Origin: Moniliophthora roreri
Taxonomy: Eukaryota; Basidiomycota; Agaricomycetes; Agaricales; Marasmiaceae
Assembly (NCBI GenBank): GCA_001466705.2
Contig: LATX02000052.1
Coordinates: 1 to 28,026, forward strand
Reading direction: 5' to 3'
DNA length: 28,026 nucleotides
Shown: positions 18,728 to 28,026 of the stretch, piece by piece
Numbering within the stretch: position 1 is the stretch's first letter
Layout of the letters: every line of letters begins with the position of its first letter
Translations under genes and position numbers: made by a program
Notes under the pieces: model-generated
Seen by the model: only the letters and a program-made list of their open reading frames with translations
Database searches by the model: none
What the model was told of the DNA's origin: nothing

Positions 18728-19984
18728 AGGTGGAAAGCAGGAAAGATACTGCCCACTGATTACCAGAGTGTATGACATTGTTGTTCAGGTAGAAGAGCTA
18801 CCGGCAATCAGTATTTTTCAACCACTTCAGGCTCTAGCTTATTTAGTTGTGCAAGAGGCACAGGCTAGTTGAGACCTGAGATTGTAACCCAAACCAGAGA
18901 TATAAATAAAAGCTAGGAAGAGCTTAGTTTTTAACACAAGAGGCATGTTTTCTGATAAGAGAAATATTGTATCAGTCTACTAAGAGGGCAGCTGACATGC
19001 ATTAGTATAGTCTGGTGTTTCAACATGAATCAGAGAGGGTTTCAGGCTAGCAGTGTCTAGAAGATTTGTCCTCTTGAGAATCATTGCAGAACATAGCTAA
19101 GAGAGCTATATTCAGGTACAAGAGGTACCTTTGTTCTCACTTAGAAGAAGTTTATTCTTTGGGCAGTTTCTGGTTGGAAATCTATACCAGTATTTGCTTT
19201 CAAAGTGATTAATAAAACTACAAACCAATAAATATTATACCAAACAAACACCAATCTTGATTTGAGAAGTTGTTTTGAAGGCATTCATCTCTGAACTACT
19301 GAGCAAGACATTGGGAATTATTCTTAATGTTGCAGTAACAGTGAACCACACCAAACCAACTCACAAACAAAAACTGAGAATCAAGAACTTATATATACCT
19401 TTTTCAGGGGTATTTTGGCACCACAGGCCTTGTGTTTTCACAGTAGAGACATAGGTTTTTGAGTATCTTCAACACATGGGTTTTGCATTGCTTAATGCTC
19501 ATATCTGGAAAAACATCACCAGAGGAATATGCAAGAGATACAAAGAAATGGAGTACCCTTTACAAACATGCAACCCAGATCTTTGACACCTACACAAATG
19601 TTCAGACTGTCAATCATCTCAGGAGTCAACATAGTGAAGGGATCTCCGATGGCAACATGGTATATGAGAACACNAGGCAGTTTCTGGTTGAAAATCTGTA
19701 CCAGTATTTGCTTTCAAAGTGATTAATAAAACTACAAACCAATAAATATTATACAAAATAAACACCAATCTTGATCTGAGAAGTTGTTTTGAAGGCAATC
19801 GTCTCTGAAATACCAAGCAAGACATTGAGAATTATTCTTAATGTTGCGGTAACAGTGAACTATGCTGAACCAACTTGCAAACAAAACTGAGAATCAAGAA
19901 CTTATATATACCTTTTCAGGGGTATTTTGGCACCACAGGCCTCATGTTCTCATAGTAGAGGCATAGGTTTTTGAGCATCTTCAC
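18728..19984 (+). repeat. R3 repeat region, with N at 19674
   Basis: It shares blocks in order with R1 (CAGGCTCTAG, AGAGAGGGTTTCAGGCTA, GTACAAGAGGTAC) but is otherwise diverged, so it looks like a third related family. A segment starting GGCAGTTTCTGGTTG occurs at 19162 and again at 19676, after the N. An AT-rich TATAAATAAAAG lies near 18900. It ends where R2 starts TGGTAATATGG at 19985. Confidence 0.6.
19505..19673 (+). pseudogene. possible coding fragment, unrecognised
   Basis: This stretch lies between the two R3 segments and is not repeated elsewhere in the window. Two plus frames are open and both look protein-like: one with SPEEYARDTKKWSTLYKHA, one with TPTQMFRLSIISGVN. They may be parts of one frame-shifted exon. 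It is cut by the N at 19674. I do not recognise a family. Confidence 0.2.
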
Positions 19985-21748
19985 TGGTAATATGGCAAAC
20001 CTAGAAAAGACCCATTTTTATTCATTTTACTTTACTTTTGAATTGGAACACTTTAATATGACACAAGATAAAGAGTAATAAGGACTAGAGTGAGCCCAGT
20101 CTGCTAGTCATTGCCTTAAAGAAGCTATAGTGCATTGGAAAGTATGAAGAGCTATATGATACGCTATACAGAGGTGTCTAAGCTGTACTTTCTGACTTAT
20201 CTATATATCAGATCCAAAGCAGATCACTCCTGAAACTTGTAGAGAACCTAACTATGGCCCAATGAATGCATTGGCTAGTTAACCAAGCTCTCAAAAGTGC
20301 TATCAATGGGATTTTTATTTTTATTTTACCTTTCTATAACATCTGCAAAGTGCAACATGCAGTCAAACAGTACAGAGGTACTTAGAGGAGACATCAAAAC
20401 AGAAAGACAACTGAGAACAGGAACAATCACAGAACAATCCTCCTCCAAAGTCAATATATGGATTAAAGTCAAAGCAGGCAATCTCTTAATAAAGAGTTCA
20501 CCAGCAGCTAAACAATATGAAATAAACTAACTAGGTACAAAGTCATCTCAGAAAGAAGGAAATCACTTCCAAAGGACATCTGCTACCTACAGACAGATAT
20601 GACAAGACACACAAAGAATATCTAATGCATAAGAAGTCCTAAATAAGACTGAGCATGTATTGTCAAAGGAGATAGGAACAGTAACAGCATGTTCTAGCCT
20701 TGGAAACTTTGGCATCTAGGCCTCTGCAGATGTGCAGACACTAGAAAGGGAAAAGCTGTAAAAGAAATAGGACAGATACAACCATCCACTCATAGATACC
20801 CAACTTAGAAAAGAGAAAATACAAATTATAGAGTTCAGAACACCTGGAGATGTAGATACCTGTGCAGATATGGTCAGATACCCTAGTGGCCAGACTCCGT
20901 GACATCCAAATATTCCCTCTTTTAGTATCTCAGTCACTCATTTATCATTTCCTGAATTATCAGACATTATTTATAATTTTCTGTAGATATATTCCATGGA
21001 CTGTATATAAGGACAGCTAGATATTCATGTATACTCAAGTAACTCTGCCTCCTCTGATTGTGAATACATGAAGAGTTTGTTTGGTGTATAATTGTGTGTG
21101 CCATTCCAGTTTTGCTTCCTCACTTCAGGCTCTGGAGATTGGTCCTGAGTGACTCCAGAGAGATAGACATCTGATAATGAACTTGTGTTGTAAGAGACAA
21201 AGAGTAACACCTTTAGTGCACTTGGCACTTTTCTAAGAGATAACTTTACACCAAAAGTTCTGGTGGCTTTTGGAGTGTGGCCTATGTTGGGTATCAGGTT
21301 GTGACACACTTAGAGTTGTAACAAAGGAATTGGGCCTGCAATTAAGCTCTTTGTAGAAACTGGTCCAGGACCTTTTCCAGTACACTGTGTACTGTAGTTG
21401 TCTCAAAGAAGTCTTGAACTCTGTAGGGTCAGACTATATTGGCTACCAAGTCTTTTGGTGGGACTGTAGCTCTTGTGTTTTGTGCTTTGTGCACTGTGTT
21501 CTTATATGTGTGTGTTTGTGTGTTTGGATATAAACTCTTTTAAAACCCATATATACTCCTCTAGAGGTGAACACTTTGAAGTAGATTGCTTCAATAAGAG
21601 AGAATCAACCTAGCTAAGAGTTTTGTTGGCATTCTAAGTGCAGCAACTCTGATCACATTGATCCACACTTGCACAACAACCTGAGTTAGACTTTTGGAGG
21701 TTATCTTTTGGGTAGTTTTCCATTAGTCTTATCTTAGACAAATTAACA
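19985..21748 (+). repeat. R2 repeat, full-length inverted copy (copy d)
   Basis: It starts TGGTAATATGG and ends GACAAATTAACA, in the opposite orientation to all other R2 copies here. The TATA core is at 21004-21017, followed within about 150 bp by CTTCCTCACTTCAGGCTCTG, a block similar to one in R1. About 1.76 kb. ORFs of 73-94 codons lie antisense to the TATA core and match those in other R2 copies. I do not call them genes. Confidence 0.8.
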
Positions 21749-21942
21749 GTCCATGGAATATATCTACAGAAAAATATAAATAACGTCTGATAATTCAGGA
21801 AATAATAAATGAGTGACAGAGATGCTAAAAGAGGGAAGATTTGGCTGTCACAGAGTCTGGCCACTAGGGTATCCAACCATATCCACATGGGTATCTACAT
21901 CTCCAGGTGTTCTGAACTCTATAATTTGTATTTTCTCTTTTC
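21749..21942 (-). repeat. R2 fragment (copy e)
   Basis: It begins GTCCATGGAATATATCTAC directly at the end of copy d and runs in the opposite orientation to the N at 21943. It matches about 24890-25080. Confidence 0.8.
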
Positions 21943-21943
21943 N

Positions 21944-23763
21944 GTGCATTTCCTGCTCTGCCTTGTACTTCTCAAAAGCTTAATTATGCCAGTATCCAGT
22001 GATTTGTTTGAGCATGTACACCTTCTTCAGTTGACCACTGTTGATGAGCTGGCAAAAAAGGTTTGCTGAATATTTAGAAGAATAGCATAGTTAGATGTGT
22101 ACCTCATTGAAATAGGTTGCTTGTTTGACTTTTAGATGCTTCCAGCATTCCTCTGTGGTAATATATTGCACAACCGTCAACTTGTCCTCCTCCAGAAGAC
22201 CTCAACCCTTCTTCTCTTCTTCTTTATAATTGTTCTCATCATCATCATTGTTACTATTCAAAACCAACTCAGCCACCTTCTTTTCCTTCTTCAACAACTT
22301 CTTGGCAATTTCTTCATCTGATACCCCACCATTACGCCTGTTCAAAGCACCAGATTTGCTGCTGGCACTATTGGTGTTCTTGGATTTTGATTTCTCTTTC
22401 TGTGCTGCAGCTGTAGCCCCGCCATGACCTCTACCCTTGCCACCTTGACCTCAACCACTGCTACCTCCTCTGGTTGCTAAAACTTCAACATCATCATCCT
22501 CCTTCTCTCTCTCCACCACATTCCTAGGTTCAGGTGCATTGGGAACTGTTTCTTCAGCTGGATGCTCTGGTACATGTGCTGATGGGAGTTGCCAGCTGGC
22601 TTTCCTATTTCTAGCATCTTTCCCATCCTGGTCCTGATCAATCTGCTCAAGCTCCTCCATTCCAAGCTCTCAATCGAATTCTTGGTGAGTCTACCCATCA
22701 AAATTCTGTGCTAGTGCTTGGGTTGGCATACTGAGAATGCCGTTGTCAGGTGCTGACTGAAAATGCTGTGTGACAGGTGGTGTGTGTGAAGGATAGGTTT
22801 GTTGAGATGAAGAGTGGAAGTTCTGGTCACAATGAGTGCCAGTGAGCTGCTGGAGTGGTGTCCTCACAGGAGAATACTGCTGGAGTATGTTGTTGAAATA
22901 GAGTTCTGCTGTAAGTGAGGTGAGGGATAACTATGCACATTCTAGTACAAATGACTGTTTTGCAGTATTCTAAGTGACACATCTTGTTGTGCTTTCAATT
23001 GTGCAGCATAAAGAATCAACACCTGCCTGCAACATCTAGCCCTCATTTCTTGAGCTAGAGACAGGCCAGGACAAAAATTTGCCTTGGCTGGCCCCAGGCC
23101 TCATGCACACACTGGATTTGGCATTGTTCTGACTAGCTGCTCACTTAACAGTGACAAATCCCACACATTACAAAATGAAATGGGAAATAAAATCATGATT
23201 GAGTACCACTAGAAATAGTACTAATACAATGCACAGAGTCATTGATTAATCATTGATCATCTTCCACATAGTTCAACGGTCTCCTGCTGTAGATCCAAGA
23301 GTCAAACAAAATCTTCTAAGTTTAGCTTCAAGCCATCTGATAGGATATAAGTTAGCTCCACTGTGCAGTCAGCAGATTGAACTGCTTACTATCAGCTGTC
23401 TATCCATTGCTATATAGTACACCCAATTTCAATCCATTCCACACCTCTGGCAACAGGTAAGCTCCTGTATTATTTGGTACTATCTGACTATTCTGACTAT
23501 ATTGTAGAGGTGCTACTATTCCACTAGAATCAAGTTCCAGATGGATCTGTGCGGTTTCTGACCTGTAAGCCATATTGTACTTTCTGTAGTACATTCTGGT
23601 TTCTTTAACATTATAACTTTAAGCCAGATGACCAGTACTTTCAACACCTCCAATCATGCCCCTCATATGAGAGTCCAATGGGCTGTTACCATCAAAGACA
23701 AGCCATGTAAGCCCTAACCCATGTCTGCCAGTAAACCAATGGCAATAGATCGCCAGCTGACTA
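21944..23763 (-). pseudogene. decayed multi-exon gene, unrecognised
   Basis: Protein-like sequence runs along the minus strand in successive frames: 23763-23400 (HWFTGRHGLGLTWLVFDGN; YRKYNMAYRSETAQIHLEL), about 23400-23260 (LYPIRWLEAKLRRFCLTLG), about 23195-22905 (NVWDLSLLSEQLVRTMPNP; then a Gln-rich stretch), and 22904-21944. The last part is acidic, Gly/Lys-rich, and ends with a charged domain containing EEDKLTVVQYI, ECWKHLKVKQATYFNE and ITGYWHN, reminiscent of SANT/Myb-like or repeat-associated fungal proteins, but I cannot name it. Stops at 23619, 23369, 23273, 23101, 22942, 22691, 22670, 22451, 22202 and 21980 each fit CGA, CAG or CAA with C to T. The 3' end is lost at the N at 21943. 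Frame changes may be introns or indels. Confidence 0.5.
22049..22102 (-). other. probable 54-nt spliceosomal intron in the gene fossil
   Basis: On the minus strand it starts GTACAC, has TCTAAC as a branch-like site and ends TTTTTTGCCAG. Removing it joins NE to LINSGQLKKV in phase 0 and removes an in-frame TAA. Size and signals are typical of fungal introns. Confidence 0.5.
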
Positions 23764-23776
23764 TTTCAAGGTGATG

Positions 23777-24146
23777 CAAACTCTTGAAAGTAATCTGCTA
23801 GGTGTTTGGGTTTTCAGCTACACTTGCAACCTGTAGTGGGGTGAGACAGATTTTTGGATGTGCTGGAAATCAGTGTTGGGTGTGCTGAAGTCCAGAGTAA
23901 TGACCACCCAAGGCTTTAGTGGTTGCCAGTGTATCTTCTTGTACAAACTCTAGCAATCTTTGTCAGAGGGTGAGATGGAGGGTCGAAAAGAGAGATGTGA
24001 GGAGAGTCAAGCTCTCTGCTTGAGTCTCTAAGGATGGTTGATGCAAGAGAAGAGAAGGAAGCAATGAGGTCACATGACCTTGTTCACTTTCCTTTAAAAC
24101 TCATTTTTGGCAACTATTGATGCCAAAAATCCCACTTTCAAGGTGA
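23777..24146 (-). repeat. segment S, first copy (possible promoter/leader of the gene fossil)
   Basis: It lies directly upstream of the gene fossil on the minus strand and, read that way, is pyrimidine-rich around 24010-24060, like many fungal promoters. It is bounded by the same 14-mer TTTCAAGGTGATGC (23764-23777 and 24136-24149). A second copy is at 25874-26243. No ORF of note. The regulatory role is inferred from position. Confidence 0.45.
24103..24130. repeat. 10-bp inverted repeat in S
   Basis: ATTTTTGGCA and its exact complement TGCCAAAAAT, separated by 8 bp. The same structure is at 26200-26227. It could be a factor-binding palindrome or a hairpin. Confidence 0.55.
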
Positions 24147-25873
24147 TGCTAATTTGTCTAAGATAAGAGTAGTGGAAAACTACCCAAAAGATAACCTCCA
24201 AAAGTCTAACTCAGGTTGTTGTGCAAGTGTGAATCGGTGTGATCAGAGTTGCTGCACTTAGAATGCCAACAAAACTCTTAGCTAGGTTGATGCTCTCTTA
24301 TTGAAGCAATCTACTTCAAGGTGTTCACCTCCAGAGGAGTATATATAGGTTTTAAAGGGGTTTTTATACCACAAACACATATACAAAACACAAACATAGT
24401 GCATGAGGCACAAACACAAGAGCTACACTCCCATACAAAGACTTGATAGCCGATATAGTCTGACCCTATGGAGTTCAAGACTTCTTTGAGACAACTACAG
24501 TACACAGCATACTGGAAAAGGTCCTAGACCAGTTTCTACAAAGAGCTCAGCACAGGCACACCCCTTGCTAAGACTCTAAGTGTGTCAAACCTGATACCCA
24601 ACACAGGCCACACTCCAAGTGCCCAAGGCTCCTTCTTGGTGTAAAGTGTCTCTTAGAAAAGTGCTATAACGCACTCAAGATGTTACTCTTATCTCTTACA
24701 ATGCAAGTTTGTTATCAGATGTCTATCTCTCTGGAGTCACTCAGGACCAATCTCCAGGGCCTGAAGTGAGGAAGCAAAACTGGAATGGCACACACAATTA
24801 TACACCAAACAAACTCTTTATGTATTCACAATCAGAGGGGGCAGAGTTACTTGAGTATACATGAATATCTAGCTGTCCTTATATATGGTCCATGGAATAT
24901 ATCTACAGAAAATTATAAAGAATGTCTGATAATTCAGGAAATGATGAATGAGTGACTGAGATACTAAAAGAGGGAATATTTGGATGTCATGGAGTCTGGC
25001 CACTAGAGTATCCAACCATATCTGTGTGGGTATCTACATTTCCAGGTGTTCTGGACTCTATAATTTGTATTTTCTCTTTTCTATGTTGGGTATCTATGGG
25101 TGGATGGCTGTATCCATCCTGTTTCTTTTACAGCATTTCCCTTTCTAGTATCTGCACATCAGCAGAGGTCTAGATGCCAAAGCTTCCAAGGTCGGAACAT
25201 GCTGTTACTGTTCCTATCTCCTTCAACAATGCATGCTCAGTCTTATTTAGGACTTCTTATGTGTTAGATATTCTTCTTATATCTCATTGTATCTGTCTGT
25301 AGGTAGTGGATGTCCTTCAGAAGTGATTTCCTTTCTTCCAAGAGGACTTTGTACCCAGTTAGTTTATCTAGTATTGTTTATCCGCCAGTGAACTCTTTAT
25401 TAAGAGATTGCCTGCTTTGACTTTGATCTGTATATTGACTTCAGAGAAGGATCATTCTGTGATTGTCCCTGTTCTAAGTACCTCTGTACTGTTTGACTGC
25501 ATGTTGCACCTTGCAGATGTCATAGAAAGGTAAAATAGAAATTAAAATCCTATTGATAGCACTTCAAGAGCTTGGTTAACTAGCCAATGCATTCATTGGG
25601 CCATAGTTAGGTTCCCTACAGTTTTCAGGAGTGATCTGCTTTGGATCTGATACATAGATAAGTCAGAAAGTACAGCTTAGACACCTCTATATAGCATATC
25701 ATATAGCTCTTTGTACTTTCCAAGGTACTATAGCTTCTCTAAGGCAATGACTAGCAGACTGGGCTCACTCTAGTCCTTATTACCCATTATCTTGTGTCAT
25801 ATTAAAGTGTTCCAAATCAAAAGTAATGTAAAATGAATAAAAGTGGGTCTTTTCTAGGTTTGACATATTAACA
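24147..25873 (-). repeat. R2 repeat (copy f)
   Basis: About 1.73 kb, from TGCTAATTTGTC to CATATTAACA. The TATA core is at 24872-24885. It lacks 30 bp present in every other R2 copy that covers the site. The loss lies between two TCTAAGT repeats (junction at 25473-25479). No gene seen. Confidence 0.8.
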
Positions 25874-26243
25874 CAAACTCTTGAAAGTGACCTGCTAGGT
25901 GTTTGGGTTTTCAGCTACACTTGCAACCTGTAGTGGGGTGAGACAGATTTTTGGATGTGCTGGAAATCAGTGTTGGGTGTGCTGAAGTCCAGAGTAATGA
26001 CCACCCAAGGCTTTAGTGGTTGCCAGTGTATCTTCTTGTACAAACTCTAGCAATCTTTGTCAGAGGGTGAGATGGAGGGTCGAAAAGAGAGATGTGAGGA
26101 GAGTCAAGCTCTCTGCTTGAGTCTCTAAGGATGGTTGATGCAAGAGAAGAGAAGGAAGCAATGAGGTCACATGACCTTGTTCACTTTCCTTTAAAACTCA
26201 TTTTTGGCAACTATTGATGCCAAAAATCCCACTTTCAAGGTGA
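25874..26243 (-). repeat. segment S, second copy
   Basis: It is a near-identical repeat of 23777-24146, offset by 2097 bp, with a few differences at its start (AAAGTGACC versus AAAGTAATC). Here it is separated from the gene fossil and stands between two R2 copies, so it is a product of duplication. Confidence 0.85.
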
Positions 26244-27999
26244 TGCTAATTTGTCTAAGATAAGAGTAGTGGAAAACTACCCAAAAGATAACCTCCAAAA
26301 GTCTAACTCAGGTTGTTGTGCAAGTGTGAATCGGTGTGATCAGAGTTGCTGCACTTAGAATGCCAACAAAACTCTTAGCTAGGTTGATGCTCTCTTATTG
26401 AAGCAATCTACTTCAAGGTGTTCACCTCCAGAGGAGTATATATAGGTTTTAAAGGGGTTTTTATACCACAAACACATATACAAAACACAAACATAGTGCA
26501 TGAGGCACAAACACAAGAGCTACACTCCCATACAAAGACTTGATAGCCGATATAGTCTGACCCTATGGAGTTCAAGACTTCTTTGAGACAACTACAGTAC
26601 ACAGCATACTGGAAAAGGTCCTAGACCAGTTTCTACAAAGAGCTCAGCACAGGCACACCCCTTGCTAAGACTCTAAGTGTGTCAAACCTGATACCCAACA
26701 CAGGCCACACTCCAAGTGCCCAAGGCTCCTTCTTGGTGTAAAGTGTCTCTTAGAAAAGTGCTATAACGCACTCAAGATGTTACTCTTATCTCTTACAATG
26801 CAAGTTTGTTATCAGATGTCTATCTCTCTGGAGTCACTCAGGACCAATCTCCAGGGCCTGAAGTGAGGAAGCAAAACTGGAATGGCACACACAATTATAC
26901 ACCAAACAAACTCTTTATGTATTCACAATCAGAGGGGGCAGAGTTACTTGAGTATACATGAATATCTAGCTGTCCTTATATATGGTCCATGGAATATATC
27001 TACAGAAAATTATAAAGAATGTCTGATAATTCAGGAAATGATGAATGAGTGACTGAGATACTAAAAGAGGGAATATTTGGATGTCATGGAGTCTGGCCAC
27101 TAGAGTATCCAACCATATCTGTGTGGGTATCTACATTTCCAGGTGTTCTGGACTCTATAATTTGTATTTTCTCTTTTCTATGTTGGGTATCTATGGGTGG
27201 ATGGCTGTATCCATCCTGTTTCTTTTACAGCATTTCCCTTTCTAGTATCTGCACATCAGCAGAGGTCTAGATGCCAAAGCTTCCAAGGTCGGAACATGCT
27301 GTTACTGTTCCTATCTCCTTCAACAATGCATGCTCAGTCTTATTTAGGACTTCTTATGTGTTAGATATTCTTCTTATATCTCATTGTATCTGTCTGTAGG
27401 TAGTGGATGTCCTTCAGAAGTGATTTCCTTTCTTCCAAGAGGACTTTGTACCCAGTTAGTTTATCTAGTATTGTTTATCCGCCAGTGAACTCTTTATTAA
27501 GAGATTGCCTGCTTTGACTTTGATCTGTATATTGACTTCAGAGAAGGATCATTCTGTGATTGTCCCTGTTCTAAGTCATCTTTCTGTTTTGATGTCTCCT
27601 CTAAGTACCTCTGTACTGTTTGACTGCATGTTGCACCTTGCAGATGTCATAGAAAGGTAAAATAGAAATTAAAATCCTATTGATAGCACTTCAAGAGCTT
27701 GGTTAACTAGCCAATGCATTCATTGGGCCATAGTTAGGTTCCCTACAGTTTTCAGGAGTGATCTGCTTTGGATCTGATACATAGATAAGTCAGAAAGTAC
27801 AGCTTAGACACCTCTATATAGCATATCATATAGCTCTTTGTACTTTCCAAGGTACTATAGCTTCTCTAAGGCAATGACTAGCAGACTGGGCTCACTCTAG
27901 TCCTTATCACCCATCATCTTGTGTCATATTAAAGTGTTCCGATTCAGAAATAGTGTAAAATGAATAAAAGTAGGTCTTTTCTAGGTTCAACATATTAGT
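26244..27999 (-). repeat. R2 repeat (copy g)
   Basis: It is near-identical to copy f except for the 30 bp kept here (27577-27606) and higher divergence over the last 100 bp or so. It ends CATATTA near 27997. The TATA core is at 26969-26982. The remaining bases to 28026 are outside the repeat and too short to judge. Confidence 0.8.
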
Positions 28000-28026
28000 G
28001 CTTCAACAACATCTCCATGAAGATGG

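Noticed and set aside
1..28026. tRNA, rRNA, CRISPR arrays, operons or bacterial signals
   Set aside because: None seen. Direct repeats here are long transposon-type repeats and the coding relics are eukaryotic.

Overview
The window is a repeat graveyard from a filamentous fungus, most probably a basidiomycete. I see no intact gene, tRNA, rRNA or CRISPR array. The fungal reading rests on chromodomain-bearing Ty3/gypsy (chromovirus) pol sequences of the type common in mushroom-forming fungi, and on a gene fossil with a 54-nt intron of fungal form. The genus cannot be told from this window.

Layout. 1-2618 is the 3' part of one gypsy element (copy A: end of RNase H, integrase, chromodomain, an extra downstream ORF). 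2620-3694 holds two partial copies of a long repeat, here called R2, the second broken by a diverged gypsy-type LTR (3695-4061). 4216-11879 is a complete gypsy element (copy B): 636-bp LTRs, 5-bp target duplication CAGTA, a likely self-priming site, gag, a candidate -1 frameshift site, pol (protease, RT, RNase H, integrase, chromodomain), an extra ORF ending in two zinc knuckles, and a polypurine tract. Copy B sits inside a repeat called R1 (4063-4215 plus 11885-13303). 13304-21942 is a mosaic of R1, R2, a related third repeat R3, and a 130-bp inverted repeat R4, in both orientations and partly in tandem. 21944-23763 (minus strand) is a decayed unrecognised host-like gene. 23777-28026 is a 2.1-kb tandem duplication of a 370-bp segment S plus R2. 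Repeat strands are given by the direction of their shared TATA core.

The theme of the window is decay by cytosine deamination. The two LTRs of copy B differ at 17 sites by my hand alignment, all transitions, 13 of them at CpG. Almost every premature stop in gag, pol, the extra ORF and the gene fossil is explained by CGA to TGA, CAG to TAG or CAA to TAA, and for several of them the sister copy keeps the arginine or glutamine codon. The most interesting coding signal is the extra ORF after pol, present in both copies 21 nt after the pol stop, with tandem CCHC knuckles in copy B.

Seven single N bases (2619, 3032, 4062, 14301, 16948, 19674, 21943) mark assembly joins, all inside or beside repeats. 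Sequence on the two sides of an N should not be assumed contiguous, and some tandem arrangements may be assembly artefacts.
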